DNA of 64,000 nucleotides, from contig CM041197.1 in the NCBI GenBank assembly GCA_023078555.1, positions 6,221,810 to 6,285,809 on the forward strand, in the 5' to 3' direction. The stretch comes from Ulva prolifera (lineage: Eukaryota > Chlorophyta > Ulvophyceae > Ulvales > Ulvaceae). The first letter of the stretch is position 1. Every line of letters starts with the position of its first letter. The notes under the pieces were generated by a model. That model was not told the origin of the DNA. It searched no databases and saw only the letters and a program-made list of their open reading frames with translations. The position numbers were made by a program, and so were the translations under genes. Positions 30,901 to 44,400 of the stretch are shown one piece after another.

Positions 30901-33900
30901 TACTTTCGGACAAGACATGCATGGGAGGGCCTTTACACACCGCGCTCATTTCTTCATGTTGTATACATACATATCATGCCAATGTGTGTCAGATGGATAA
31001 TTTTCATTGACCTCGTGCCCGCGTGCATTCCTGCTAGTGTGTAGACCACGATCTTCAAAAAATGTGTACTTTCGAAGCTAGCAGGCATGGGAGTACGTTT
31101 ACATTGGCGCGCTCATTTCTTCATGTTGTATACATAAATATCCTGTTAATGTGTGTCCGATCTACTGATTAACATTGAGCCCATGCCCGCGTGCATAATA
31201 AATGGTGTGTAGACCACAATCTTCAAAAACTGTGTACTTTCGAAGCTGGCAGGCATGGGAGTACGTTTACACTGGCGCGCTCATTTCTTCATGTTGTATA
31301 CATAAATATTCTGTTATTGTGTGTCAGATATACTGATTTACATTGAGCCCATGCCTGCTTGCATTCTAGCTGTTGTGTAGTCCACGTTCTTGAAAAACTG
31401 TGTACTTTCGGAGAAGACATGCATGGGAGGGCCTTTACACACCGCGCTCATTTCTTCATGTTGTATACATACATATCATGCCAATGTGTGTCAGATGGAT
31501 AATTTTCATTGACCTCGTGCCCGCGTGCATTCCTGCTAGTGTGTAGACCACGATCTTCAAACAATGTGTACTTTCGAAGCTAGCAGGCATGGGAGTACGT
31601 TTACATTGGCGCGCTCATTTCTTCATGTTGTATACATAAAAATCCTGTTAATGTGTGTCCGATATACCGATTAACATTGAGCCCATGCCCGCGTGCATAA
31701 TAAATGGTGTGTAGACCACAATCTTCAAAAACTGTGTACTTTCGAAGCTGGCAGGCATGGGAGTACGTTTACACTGGCGCGCTCATTTCTTCATGTTGTA
31801 TACATAAATATCCTGTTATTGTGTGTCAGATATACTGATTTACATTGAGCCCATGCCTGCTTGCATTCTAGCTGTCGTGTAGTCCACGTTCTTAAAAAAC
31901 TGTGTACTTTCGGAGAAGACATGCATGGGAGGGCCTTTACACACCGCGATCATTTCTCCATGTTGTATACAACCATATCATGCCAATGTGTGTCAGATGG
32001 ATAATGTTCATTGACCTCGTGCCCGCGTGCAATTCTGCTAGTGTGTAGACCACGATCTTCAAAAAATGTGTACTTTCGAAGCTAGCAGGCATGGGAGTAC
32101 GTTTACATTGGCGCGCTCATTTCTTCATGTTGTATACATAAATATCCTGTTAATGTGTGTCCGATATACTGATTAACATTGAGCCTATGCCCGCGTGCAT
32201 AATAAATGGTGTGTAGACCACAATCTTCAAAAACTGTGTACTTTCTGAGAAGACATGCATGGGAGGGCCTTTACACACCGCGCTCATTTCTTCATGTTGT
32301 ATACATACATATCATGCCAATGTGTGTCAGATGGATAATTTTCATTGACCTCGTGCCCGCGTGCATTCCTGCTAGTGTGTAGACCACGATCTTCAAAAAA
32401 TGTGTACTTTCGAAGCTAGCAGGCATGGGAGTACGTTTACATTGGCGCGCTCATTTCTTCATGTTGTATACATAAATATCCTGTTAATGTGTGTCCGATA
32501 TACTGATTAACATTGAGCCCATGCCCGCGTGCATAATAAATGGTGTGTAGACCACAATCTTCAAAAACTGTGTACTTTCGAAGCTGGCAGGCATGGGAGT
32601 ACGTTTACATTGGCGTACTCATTTCTTCATGTTGTATACATAAATATCCTGTTAATGTGTGTCAGATATACTGATTTACATTGAGCCCATGCCTGCTTGC
32701 ATTCTAGCTGTTGTGTAGTCCACGTTCTTCAAAAACTGTGTACTTTCGGAGAAGACATGCATGGGAGGGCCTTTACACACCGCGCTCATTTCTTCATGTT
32801 GTATACATACATATCATGCCAATGTGTGTCAGATGGATAATTTTCATTGACCTCGTGCCCGCGTGCATTCCTGCTAGTGTGTAGACCACGATCTTCAAAA
32901 AATGTGTACTTTCGAAGCTAGCAGGCATGGGAGTACGTTTACATTGGCGCGCTCATTTCTTCATGTTGTATACATAAATATCCTGTTAATGTGTGTCCGA
33001 TATACTGATTAACATTGAGCCCATGCCCGCGTGCATAATAAATGGTGTGTAGACCACAATCTTCAAAAACTGTGTACTTTCGAAGCTGGCAGCCATGGGA
33101 GTACGTTTACACTGGCGCGCTCATTTCTTCATGTTGTATACATCAATATTCTGTTATTGTGTGTCAGATATACTGATTTACATTGAGCCCATGCCTGCTT
33201 GCATTCTAGCTGTTGTGTAGTCCACGTTCTTCAAAAACTGTGTACTTTCGGAGAAGACATGCATGGGAGGGCCTCTACACACCGCACTCATTTCTACATG
33301 TTGTATACATACATATACTGTTAATGTGTGTCAGATATACTGATTTACATTGAGCCCATGCCTGCTTGCATTCTAGCTGTTGTGTAGTCCACGTTCTTGA
33401 AAAACTGTGTACTTTCGGAGAAGACATGCATGGGAGGGCCTTTACACACCGCGCTCATTTCTTCATGTTGTATACATACATATCATGCCAATGTGTGTCA
33501 GATGGATAATTTTCATTGACCTCGTGCCCGCGTGCATTCCTGCTAGTGTGTAGACCACGATCTTCAAAAAATGTGTACTTTCGAAGCTAGCAGGCATGGG
33601 AGTACGTTTACATTGGCGCGCTCATTTCTTCATGTTGTATACATAAAAATCCTGTTAATGTGTGTCCGATATACTGATTAACATTGAGCCCATGCCCGCG
33701 TGCATAATAAATGGTGTGTAGACCACAATCTTCAAAAACTGTGTACTTTCGAAGCTGGCAGGCATGGGAGTACGTTTACACTGGCGCGCTCATTTCTTCA
33801 TGTTGTATACATAAATATCCTGTTATTGTGTGTCAGATATACTGATTTACATTGAGCCCATGCCTGCTTGCATTCTAGCTGTCGTGTAGTCCACGTTCTT

Positions 33901-34438
33901 CAAAAACTGTGTACTTTCGGAGAAGACATGCATGGGAGGGCCTTTACACACCGCGATCATTTCTTCATGTTGTATACAACCATATCATGCCAATGTGTGT
34001 CAGATGGATAATGTTCATTGACCTCGTGCCCGCGTGCAATTCTGCTAGTGTGTAGACCACGATCTTCAAAAAATGTGTACTTTCGAAGCTAGCAGGCATG
34101 GGAGTACGTTTACATTGGCGCGCTCATTTCTTCATGTTGTATACATAAATATCCTGTTAATGTGTGTCCGATATACTGATTAACATTGAGCCTATGCCCG
34201 CGTGCATAATAAATGGTGTGTAGACCACAATCTTCAAAAACTGTGTACTTTCGGAGAAGACATGCATGGGAGGGCCTTTACACACCGCACTCATTTCTTC
34301 ATGTTGTATACATACATATCATGCCAATGTGTGTCAGATGGATAATTTTCATTGACCTCGTGCCCGCGTGCATTCCTACTAGTGTGTAGACCACGATCTT
34401 CAAAAACTGTGTACTTTCGAAGCTGGCAGGCATGGGAA
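27905..34438. repeat. Higher-order duplication with 5183-bp (31-monomer) offset
   Basis: Two independent private variants are displaced by exactly 5183 bp: GGCAGCCATG at 27905 and 33088, and GGGAATACG (instead of GGGAGTACG) with ATAC at 29255 and 34438. The duplicated segment therefore spans at least the 1.35 kb between the markers. The GGGAATACG marker also lies at 20061, 23571 and 25577 (offsets 3510 and 2006 bp, or 21 and 12 monomers). Confidence 0.72.
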
Positions 34439-35773
34439 TACGTTTACATTGGCGCGCTCATTTCTTCATGTTGTATACATAAATATCCTGTTAATGTGTG
34501 TCCGATATACTGATTTACATTGAGCCTATGCCCGCGTGCATAATAAATGGTGTGTAGACCACAATCTTCAAAAACTGTGTACTTTCGGAGAAGACATGCA
34601 TGGGAGGGCCTTTACACACCGCACTCATTTCTTCATGTTGTATACATACATATCATGCCAATGTGTGTCAGATGGATAATTTTCATTGACCTCGTGCCCG
34701 CGTGCATTCCTACTAGTGTGTAGACCACGATCTTCAAAAACTGTGTACTTTCGAAGCTGGCAGGCATGGGAGTACGTTTACATTGGCGCACTCATTTCTT
34801 CATATTGTACACATAAATATCCTGTTAATGTGTGTCAGATATACTGATTTACATTGAGCCCATGCCTGCTTGCATTCTAGCTGTTGTGTAGTCCACGTTC
34901 TTGAAAAACTGTGTACTTTCGGAGAAGACATGCATGGGAGGGCCTTTACACACCGCACTCATTTCTTCATGTTGTATACATACATATCATGCCAATGTGT
35001 GTCAGATGGATAATTTTCATTGACCTCGTGCCCGCGTGCATTCCTACTAGTGTGTAGACCACGATCTTCAAAAACTGTGTACTTTCGAAGCTGGCAGGCA
35101 TGGGAATACGTTTACATTGGCGCGCTCATTTCTTCATGTTGTATACATAAATATCCTGTTAATGTGTGTCCGATATACTGATTTACATTGAGCCTATGCC
35201 CGCGTGCATAATAAATGGTGTGTAGACCACAATCTTCAAAAACTGTGTACTTTCGGAGAAGACATGCATGGGAGGGCCTTTACACACCGCACTCATTTCT
35301 TCATGTTGTATACATACATATCATGCCAATGTGTGTCAGATGGATAATTTTCATTGACCTCGTGCCCGCGTGCATTCCTACTAGTGTGTAGACCACGATC
35401 TTCAAAAACTGTGTACTTTCGAAGCTGGCAGGCATGGGAGTACGTTTACATTGGCGCACTCATTTCTTCATATTGTATACATAAATATCCTGTTAATGTG
35501 TGTCAGATATACTGATTTACATTGAGCCCATGCCTGCTTGCATTCTAGCTGTTGTGTAGTCCACGTTCTTGAAAAACTGTGTACTTTCGGAGAAGACATG
35601 CATGGGAGGGCCTTTACACACCGCGCTCATTTCTTCATGTTGTATACATACATATCATGCCAATGTGTGTCAGATGGATAATTTTCATTGACCTCGTGCC
35701 CGCGTGCATTCCTGCTAGTGTGTAGACCACGATCTTCAAAAAATGTGTACTTTCGAAGCTAGCAGGCATGGGA
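34438..35773. repeat. Local tetramer duplication (668 bp)
   Basis: The GGGAATACG marker (ATAC at 34438) recurs at 35106, 668 bp or exactly four monomers later, with the same order of monomer variants in between. The second copy departs from the first in its last part (GCGCTC in place of GCACTC), so its right limit is approximate. Confidence 0.65.
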
Positions 35774-38700
35774 GTACGTTTACATTGGCGCGCTCATTTC
35801 TTCATGTTGTATACATAAATATCCTGTTAATGTGTGTCCGATCTACTGATTAACATTGAGCCCATGCCTGCTTGCATTCTAGCTGTTGTGTAGTCCACGT
35901 TCTTGAAAAACTGTGTACTTTCGGAGAAGACATGCATGGGAGGGCCTTTACACACCGCGCTCATTTCTTCATGTTGTATACATACATATCATGCCAATGT
36001 GTGTCAGATGGATAATTTTCATTGACCTCGTGCCCGCGTGCATTCCTGCTAGTGTGTAGACCACGATCTTCAAACAATGTGTACTTTCGAAGCTAGCAGG
36101 CATGGGAGTACGTTTACATTGGCGCGCTCATTTCTTCATGTTGTATACATAAATATCCTGTTAATGTGTGTCCGATATACTGATTAACATTGAGCCCATG
36201 CCCGCGTGCATAATAAATGGTGTGTAGACCACAATCTTCAAAAACTGTGTACTTTCGAAGCTGGCAGGCATGGGAGTACGTTTACACTGGCGCGCTCATT
36301 TCTTCATGTTGTATACATAAATATCCTGTTATTGTGTGTCAGATATACTGATTTACATTGAGCCCATGCCTGCTTGCATTCTAGCTGTCGTGTAGTCCAC
36401 GTTCTTAAAAAACTGTGTACTTTCGGAGAAGACATGCATGGGAGGGCCTTTACACACCGCGATCATTTCTCCATGTTGTATACAACCATATCATGCCAAT
36501 GTGTGTCAGATGGATAATGTTCATTGACCTCGTGCCCGCGTGCAATTCTGCTAGTGTGTAGACCACGATCTTCAAAAAATGTGTACTTTCGAAGCTAGCA
36601 GGCATGGGAGTACGTTTACATTGGCGCGCTCATTTCTTCATGTTGTATACATAAATATCCTGTTAATGTGTGTCCGATATACTGATTAACATTGAGCCTA
36701 TGCCCGCGTGCATAATAAATGGTGTGTAGACCACAATCTTCAAAAACTGTGTACTTTCGGAGAAGACATGCATGGGAGGGCCTTTACACACCGCACTCAT
36801 TTCTTCATGTTGTATACATACATATCATGCCAATGTGTGTCAGATGGATAATTTTCATTGACCTCGTGCCCGCGTGCATTCCTACTAGTGTGTAGACCAC
36901 GATCTTCAAAAACTGTGTACTTTCGAAGCTGGCAGGCATGGGAGTACGTTTACATTGGCGCACTCATTTCTTCATATTGTATACATAAATATCCTGTTAA
37001 TGTGTGTCAGATATACTGATTTACATTGAGCCCATGCCTGCTTGCATTCTAGCTGTTGTGTAGTCCACGTTCTTGAAAAACTGTGTACTTTCGGACAAGA
37101 CATGCATGGGAGGGCCTTTACACACCGCGCTCATTTCTTCATGTTGTATACATACATATCATGCCAATGTGTGTCAGATGGATAATTTTCATTGACCTCG
37201 TGCCCGCGTGCATTCCTACTAGTGTGTAGACCACGATCTTCAAAAACTGTGTACTTTCGAAGCTAGCAGGCATGGGAGTACGTTTACATTGGCGCGCTCA
37301 TTTCTTCATGTTGTATACATAAATATCCTGTTAATGTGTGTCCGATATACTGATTAACATTGAGCCTATGCCCGCGTGCATAATAAATGGTGTGTAGACC
37401 ACAATCTTCAAAAACTGTGTACTTTCGGAGAAGACATGCATGGGAGGGCCTTTACACACCGCACTCATTTCTTCATGTTGTATACATACATATCATGCCA
37501 ATGTGTGTCAGATGGATAATTTTCATTGACCTCGTGCCCGCGTGCATTCCTACTAGTGTGTAGACCACGATCTTCAAAAACTGTGTACTTTCGAAGCTAG
37601 CAGGCATGGGAGTACGTTTACATTGGCGCGCTCATTTCTTCATGTTGTATACATAAATATCCTGTTAATGTGTGTCCGATCTACTGATTAACATTGAGCC
37701 CATGCCCGCGTGCATAATAAATGGTGTGTAGACCACAATCTTCAAAAACTGTGTACTTTCGAAGCTGGCAGGCATGGGAGTACGTTTACACTGGCGCGCT
37801 CATTTCTTCATGTTGTATACATAAATATTCTGTTATTGTGTGTCAGATATACTGATTTACATTGAGCCCATGCCTGCTTGCATTCTAGCTGTTGTGTAGT
37901 CCACGTTCTTGAAAAACTGTGTACTTTCGGAGAAGACATGCATGGGAGGGCCTTTACACACCGCGCTCATTTCTTCATGTTGTATACATACATATCATGC
38001 CAATGTGTGTCAGATGGATAATTTTCATTGACCTCGTGCCCGCGTGCATTCCTGCTAGTGTGTAGACCACGATCTTCAAACAATGTGTACTTTCGAAGCT
38101 AGCAGGCATGGGAGTACGTTTACATTGGCGCGCTCATTTCTTCATGTTGTATACATAAAAATCCTGTTAATGTGTGTCCGATATACTGATTAACATTGAG
38201 CCCATGCCCGCGTGCATAATAAATGGTGTGTAGACCACAATCTTCAAAAACTGTGTACTTTCGAAGCTGGCAGGCATGGGAGTACGTTTACACTGGCGCG
38301 CTCATTTCTTCATGTTGTATACATAAATATCCTGTTATTGTGTGTCAGATATACTGATTTACATTGAGCCCATGCCTGCTTGCATTCTAGCTGTCGTGTA
38401 GTCCACGTTCTTAAAAAACTGTGTACTTTCGGAGAAGACATGCATGGGAGGGCCTTTACACACCGCGATCATTTCTCCATGTTGTATACAACCATATCAT
38501 GCCAATGTGTGTCAGATGGATAATGTTCATTGACCTCGTGCCCGCGTGCAATTCTGCTAGTGTGTAGACCACGATCTTCAAAAAATGTGTACTTTCGAAG
38601 CTAGCAGGCATGGGAGTACGTTTACATTGGCGCGCTCATTTCTTCATGTTGTATACATAAATATCCTGTTAATGTGTGTCCGATATACTGATTAACATTG

Positions 38701-39945
38701 AGCCTATGCCCGCGTGCATAATAAATGGTGTGTAGACCACAATCTTCAAAAACTGTGTACTTTCGGAGAAGACATGCATGGGAGGGCCTTTACACACCGC
38801 ACTCATTTCTTCATGTTGTATACATACATATCATGCCAATGTGTGTCAGATGGATAATTTTCATTGACCTCGTGCCCGCGTGCATTCCTACTAGTGTGTA
38901 GACCACGATCTTCAAAAACTGTGTACTTTCGAAGCTGGCAGGCATGGGAGTACGATTACATTGGCGCACTCATTTCTTCATATTGTATACATAAATATCC
39001 TGTTAATGTGTGTCAGATATACTGATTTACATTGAGCCCATGCCTGCTTGCATTCTAGCTGTTGTGTAGTCCACGTTCTTCAAAAACTGTGTACTTTCGG
39101 ACAAGACATGCATGGGAGGGCCTTTACACACCGCACTCATTTCTACATGTTGTATACATACATATACTGTTAATGTGTGTCAGATATACTGATTTACATT
39201 GAGCCCATGCCTGCTTGCATTCTAGCTGTTGTGTAGTCCACGTTCTTGAAAAACTGTGTACTTTCGGAGAAGACATGCATGGGAGGGCCTTTACACACCG
39301 CGCTCATTTCTTCATGTTGTATACATACATATCATGCCAATGTGTGTCAGATGGATAATTTTCATTGACCTCGTGCCCGCGTGCATTCCTGCTAGTGTGT
39401 AGACCACGATCTTCAAAAAATGTGTACTTTCGAAGCTAGCAGGCATGGGAGTACGTTTACATTGGCGCGCTCATTTCTTCATGTTGTATACATAAAAATC
39501 CTGTTAATGTGTGTCCGATATACTGATTAACATTGAGCCCATGCCCGCGTGCATAATAAATGGTGTGTAGACCACAATCTTCAAAAACTGTGTACTTTCG
39601 AAGCTGGCAGGCATGGGAGTACGTTTACACTAGCGCGCTCATTTCTTCATGTTGTATACATAAATATCCTGTTATTGTGTGTCAGATATACTGATTTACA
39701 TTGAGCCCATGCCTGCTTGCATTCTAGCTGTCGTGTAGTCCACGTTCTTCAAAAACTGTGTACTTTCGGAGAAGACATGCATGGGAGGGCCTTTACACAC
39801 CGCGATCATTTCTTCATGTTGTATACAACCATATCATGCCAATGTGTGTCAGATGGATAATGTTCATTGACCTCGTGCCCGCGTGCAATTCTGCTAGTGT
39901 GTAGACCACGATCTTCAAAAAATGTGTACTTTCGAAGCTAGCAGG

Positions 39946-39948
39946 CAT
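39946..39948. other. Target site duplication CAT, left
   Basis: The satellite reads ...GCTAGCAGGCAT and is cut by the transposon immediately after CAT. Intact monomers elsewhere read GCAGGCATGGGAGTACG, so CAT is original target sequence. The matching copy is at 54698-54700. A 3-bp duplication is what CACTA elements are known to make. Confidence 0.93.
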
Positions 39949-39973
39949 CACTACAAGAAACCTGACCGGCCCA
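39949..39973 (+). repeat. Left terminal inverted repeat of the CACTA element
   Basis: The first 18 bases, CACTACAAGAAACCTGAC, are the perfect reverse complement of the last 18 bases of the element. Position 19 differs (C here, T in the complement of the right end), and GGCCCA then matches again, giving a 25-bp repeat with one mismatch. CACTA at the tip is the signature of the superfamily. Confidence 0.96.
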
Positions 39974-40160
39974 AGGAAGGACAAGGTGCCCCTTATGACT
40001 TGGGGGCTCGTTGGCAGAGGGCTGTAGTGCCCCATGCTAGTTCAGGGGCGGTTTCAGGATTCGGCAGCTGGGGGGGGTTCCGGCTCCAGGGTCACTTTGA
40101 AAGTCAGGGGCACATATGGGCCCCACGATGAGGGGGTGTTTGCTTGGGCATTCACCAAGC
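39974..40160. promoter_or_regulatory. Left subterminal region with TGCCCC/GGGGCA motifs
   Basis: TGCCCC occurs at 39987-39992 and 40028-40033, GGGGC at 40045-40049 and GGGGCA at 40107-40112, with other G-runs between them. The same motif, in either orientation, recurs close to the right end (TGCCCC at 54600-54605 and 54655-54660; CAGCCCC near 54561 and 54578). CACTA elements typically carry short subterminal motifs bound by their accessory protein, and this cluster is the natural candidate. Binding itself is inference. Confidence 0.5.
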
Positions 40161-41425
40161 TGCTCCATAAGGGGCCGTATTTGTGCCACCATGCCATGGC
40201 ACATTGGTGAAACGGTGCGATGCCCTGCTATGGACAATCGGGTCGCATTGAATATTACTATCTTGACAGATAAGGCACATAATCGATTGAATGTGCGAAC
40301 TGTGCACCGTGGGTGCTGATGACTGTTTCTGGCGGTTTGGTACATCGACGCACGGACATTGAGCAGGTGTCCCGTGGGTGGTGTGATGGGTCGGCTGTAC
40401 AGATTCATGAGTGCGTAAATCCTGGTCATGCTTTGCTTGATGTCGGCTTTCGTGGCGATCCTTGCGGCCGCCCGGAGGGAGCCAGCAGCTTTGTAGCCGA
40501 TGCATGCAGCTAACGCGGATGCGGCTTTGGGCTCGACATGATTATCGACTCGCGCAGGCCTGCACTGTGATCACGTTCCCACCGGTGCGTGTGCTCAGTC
40601 AGGTGATCCAACGGATGGCTTATGTGCCCCTAGTCTTCTTCATGCGCGGAGAACGGACTTGATTAGTCGGCGTGGATTTCGCGATGCTGCGAGTGAATCA
40701 ATTAGTGACCAGCGTGCTTCCCCAGTGGCTGCCAGACGCCAATATCCGAAGCAATGTAGTACGTTCCGGTAGGCTACATGCTCATGCTTCATCTGCCTTG
40801 GCTTGTGTGTTGCGCCACAGTTGCTCGTGACTGGTGTTCCATGATGGCGCCTGTAGCAAAACGCCATTTGAGGTGTAAACAATGAAAACGATTCTTACAC
40901 TGACATGCAGGTGATGATGCTCCACTGACGTATTCCTTCGGTGTATCGTGATCAGTGTTGCAGCGGCAGTTTGCTGCTACACTCCACCTAGCCCAAGACA
41001 TCATGATTATGGCAGCAGTAGAAGCTACTTGATCACAAGCTACTGAAGGTGTAGTTTACGGTGCAGTGGATAGCCCATTAACGATGAGGTAGGCTGCTGG
41101 CAAGTATTATCTGTGAGTATCCACGCTGAATTCTTGATGTGTGGAGATGCTATGTCTAGCTAGGGCATGGAACTCGTGTCGTGTCCAAGTGATACAGCAA
41201 AATGCTTTGAACACCATGTGCTGGCTGCTCATGTAGGTGCTGCATTCCTGTTGGTTGTAGGTGATCTGTGCGATAGGCATGGACCTCTATAGAAATCACG
41301 TGTTGCTGTCTCGACTCATAAACTTCGTCCAGCTCGGGTAAGCCGCATTATCAGCACAAGTACCTATGGTGTTACATGGTCGTAACTTTTCAACCGAAGG
41401 TTGACAGCTTCAAAGTGGGAATGAA
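40161..41425. other. CACTA left arm, no convincing gene
   Basis: This is non-repetitive sequence between the subterminal motifs and the internal array. Open frames of 66-130 codons exist on both strands (for example 40037-40429 and 40152-40505, both minus), but they overlap one another, lack a recognisable motif and show no clear codon bias. Untranslated, intronic or promoter sequence of an element gene is possible. Short exons cannot be excluded. Confidence 0.5.
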
Positions 41426-44400
41426 AAACTGCACAGTTCACTGCACATGTGAGTTGCCGAATGGATTTGCAGCTCAGGTGTGCCAGTGGCTGCCTCAGCT
41501 CCTTCACAAAAAATTCAGCATGCTCACAGAAGCGGGAAACCAGCATGCACGTGCGACGTATGCAGCCAGCACCCAACCCAGCCTTGGGCTGCTGGAGCTC
41601 AAACTGCACAGTTCACTGCACATGTGAGTTGATGAATGAATATGCAGCTCAGGCGCGCCAGTGGCAGCCTCAGCTCCTTCACAAAAAAGTCAGCATGCTC
41701 ACAGAAGCGGGAAACCAGCATGCACGTGCGACGTATGCAGCCAGCACCCAACCCAGCCTTGGGCTGCTGGAGCTCAAACTGCACAGTTCACTGCACATGT
41801 GAGTTGCCGAATGGATTTGCAGCTCAGGTGTGCCAGTGGCAGCCTCAGCTCCTTCACAAAAAATTCAGCATGCTCACAGAGCGGGAAACCAGCATGCACG
41901 TGCGACGTATGCAGCCAGCACCCAACCCAGCCTTGGGCTGCTGGAGCTCAAACTGCACAGTTCACTGCACATGTGAGTTGCCGAATGGATTTGCAGCTCA
42001 GGTGTGCCAGTGGCTGCCTCAGCTCCTTCACAAAAAATTCAGCATGCTCACAGAAGCGGGAAACCAGCATGCACGTGCGACGTATGCAGCCAGCACCCAA
42101 CCCAGCCTTGGGCTGCTGGAGCTCAAACTGCACAGTTCACTGCACATGTGAGTTGATGAATGAATATGCAGCTCAGGCGCGCCAGTGGCAGCCTCAGCTC
42201 CTTCACAAAAAAGTCAGCATGCTCACAGAAGCGGGAAACCAGCATGCACGTGCGACGTATGCAGCCAGCACCAAACCCAGCCTTGGGCTGCTGGAGCTCA
42301 AACTGCACAGTTCACTGCACATGTGAGTTGCCGAATGGATTTGCAGCTCAGGTGTGCCAGTGGCAGCCTCAGCTCCTTCACAAAAAATTCAGCATGCTCA
42401 CAGAGCGGGAAACCAGCATGCACGTGCGACGTATGCAGCCAGCACCCAACCCAGCCTTGGGCTGCTGGAGCTCAAACTGCACAGTTCACTGCACATGTGA
42501 GTTGCCGAATGGATTTGCAGCTCAGGTGTGCCAGTGGCAGCCTCAGCTCCTTCACAAAAAATTCAGCATGCTCACAGAGCGGGAAACCAGCATGCACGTG
42601 CGACGTATGCAGCCAGCACCCAACCCAGCCTTGGGCTGCTGGAGCTCAAACTGCACAGTTCACTGCACATGTGAGTTGCCGAATGGATTTGCAGCTCAGG
42701 TGTGCCAGTGGCTGCCTCAGCTCCTTCACAAAAAATTCAGCATGCTCACAGAAGCGGGAAACCAGCATGCACGTGCGACGTAAGCAGCCAGCACCCAACC
42801 CAGCCTTGGGCTGCTGGAGCTCAAACTGCACAGTTCACTGCACATGTGAGTTGATGAATGAATATGCAGCTCAGGCGCGCCAGTGGCAGCCTCAGCTCCT
42901 TCACAAAAAAGTCAGCATGCTCACAGAAGTGGGAAACCAGCATGCACGTGCGACGTATGCAGCCAGCACCCAACCCAGCCTTGGGCTGCTGGAGCTCAAA
43001 CTGCACAGTTCACTGCACATGTGAGTTGCCGAATGGATTTGCAGCTCAGGTGTGCCAGTGGCAGCCTCAGCTCCTTCACAAAAAATTCAGCATGCTCACA
43101 GAAGCGGGAAACCAGCATGCACGTGCGACGTATGCAGCCAGCACCAAACCCAACCTTGAGCTGCTGGAGTTCAAACTGCACAGTTCACTGCACATGTGAG
43201 TTGCCGAATGGATTTGCAGCTCAGGTGTGTCAGTGGCTGCCTCAGCTCCTTCACAAAAAAATCAGCATGTTCACAGAAGCGGGAAACCAGCATGCACGTG
43301 CGACGTATGCAGCCAGCACCAAACCCAGCCTTGGGCTGCTGGAGCTCAAACTGCACAGTTCACTGCACATGTGAGTTGCCGAATGGATTTGCAGCTCAGG
43401 TGTGCCAGTGGCTGCCTCAGCTCCTTCACAAAAAATTCAGCATGCTCACAGAGCGGGAAACCAGCATGCACGTGCGACGTATGCAGCCAGCACCCAACCC
43501 AGCCTTGGGCTGCTGGAGCTCAAACTGCACAGTTCACTGCACATGTGAGTTGCCGAATGGATTTGCAGCTCAGGTGTGCCAGTGGCTGCCTCAGCTCCTT
43601 CACAAAAAATTCAGCATGCTCACAGAGCGGGAAACCAGCATGCACGTGCGACGTATGCAGCCAGCACCCAACCCAGCCTTGGGCTGCTGGAGCTCAAACT
43701 GCACAGTTCACTGCACATGTGAGTTGCCGAATGGATTTGCAGCTCAGGTGTGCCAGTGGCTGCCTCAGCTCCTTCACAAAAAATTCAGCATGCTCACAGA
43801 AGCGGGAAACCAGCATGCACGTGCGACGTATGCAGCCAGCACCCAACCCAGCCTTGGGCTGCTGGAGCTCAAACTGCACAGTTCACTGCACATGTGAGTT
43901 GATGAATGAATATGCAGCTCAGGCGCGCCAGTGGCAGCCTCAGCTCCTTCACAAAAAAGTCAGCATGCTCACAGAAGCGGGAAACCAGCATGCACGTGCG
44001 ACGTATGCAGCCAGCACCAAACCCAGCCTTGGGCTGCTGGAGCTCAAACTGCACAGTTCACTGCACATGTGAGTTGCCGAATGGATTTGCAGCTCAGGTG
44101 TGCCAGTGGCAGCCTCAGCTCCTTCACAAAAAATTCAGCATGCTCACAGAGCGGGAAACCAGCATGCACGTGCGACGTATGCAGCCAGCACCCAACCCAG
44201 CCTTGGGCTGCTGGAGCTCAAACTGCACAGTTCACTGCACATGTGAGTTGCCGAATGGATTTGCAGCTCAGGTGTGCCAGTGGCAGCCTCAGCTCCTTCA
44301 CAAAAAATTCAGCATGCTCACAGAGCGGGAAACCAGCATGCACGTGCGACGTATGCAGCCAGCACCCAACCCAGCCTTGGGCTGCTGGAGCTCAAACTGC

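Larger units (their letters stand above)
1..39948. repeat. ~167-bp satellite array, left block (centromere-like)
   Basis: Head-to-tail monomers fill the whole stretch without interruption. Measured from the TTTACA landmark, successive units start at 1, 169, 337, 503, 671 and 837, so lengths alternate between 166 and 168 and average 167 bp; length divided by period gives about 239 monomers. Landmarks shared by most units are GCGCTCATTTCTTCATG, TTGTATACATA, TGTGTGTC and TGTGTACTTTCG. At least three classes alternate: one with GTTTACATTGG and CATAATAAATGG, one with GTTTACACTGG and GCATTCTAGCTG ending GGAGAAGACATGCATGGG, and one with CTTTACACACCG and GATGGATAATTTTCATTG. A unit close to nucleosome spacing, high homogeneity and higher-order structure are typical of centromeric satellites. 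A subtelomeric or interstitial heterochromatic array is the alternative. No gene is seen in it. The left end runs off the window. Confidence 0.97.

Noticed and set aside
1-39948. CRISPR-like array
   Set aside because: The repeats are contiguous and long, with no unique spacers, and the context is eukaryotic.
1-39948. CENP-B box in the 167-bp satellite
   Set aside because: TTCG followed by GAGAAGACATGC or AAGCTAGCAGG matches only part of the known CENP-B consensus; the essential CGGG part is missing.
40037-40505. Minus-strand frames of 117 and 130 codons in the transposon's left arm as a transposase
   Set aside because: They overlap each other in different frames and show no transposase motif or codon bias.
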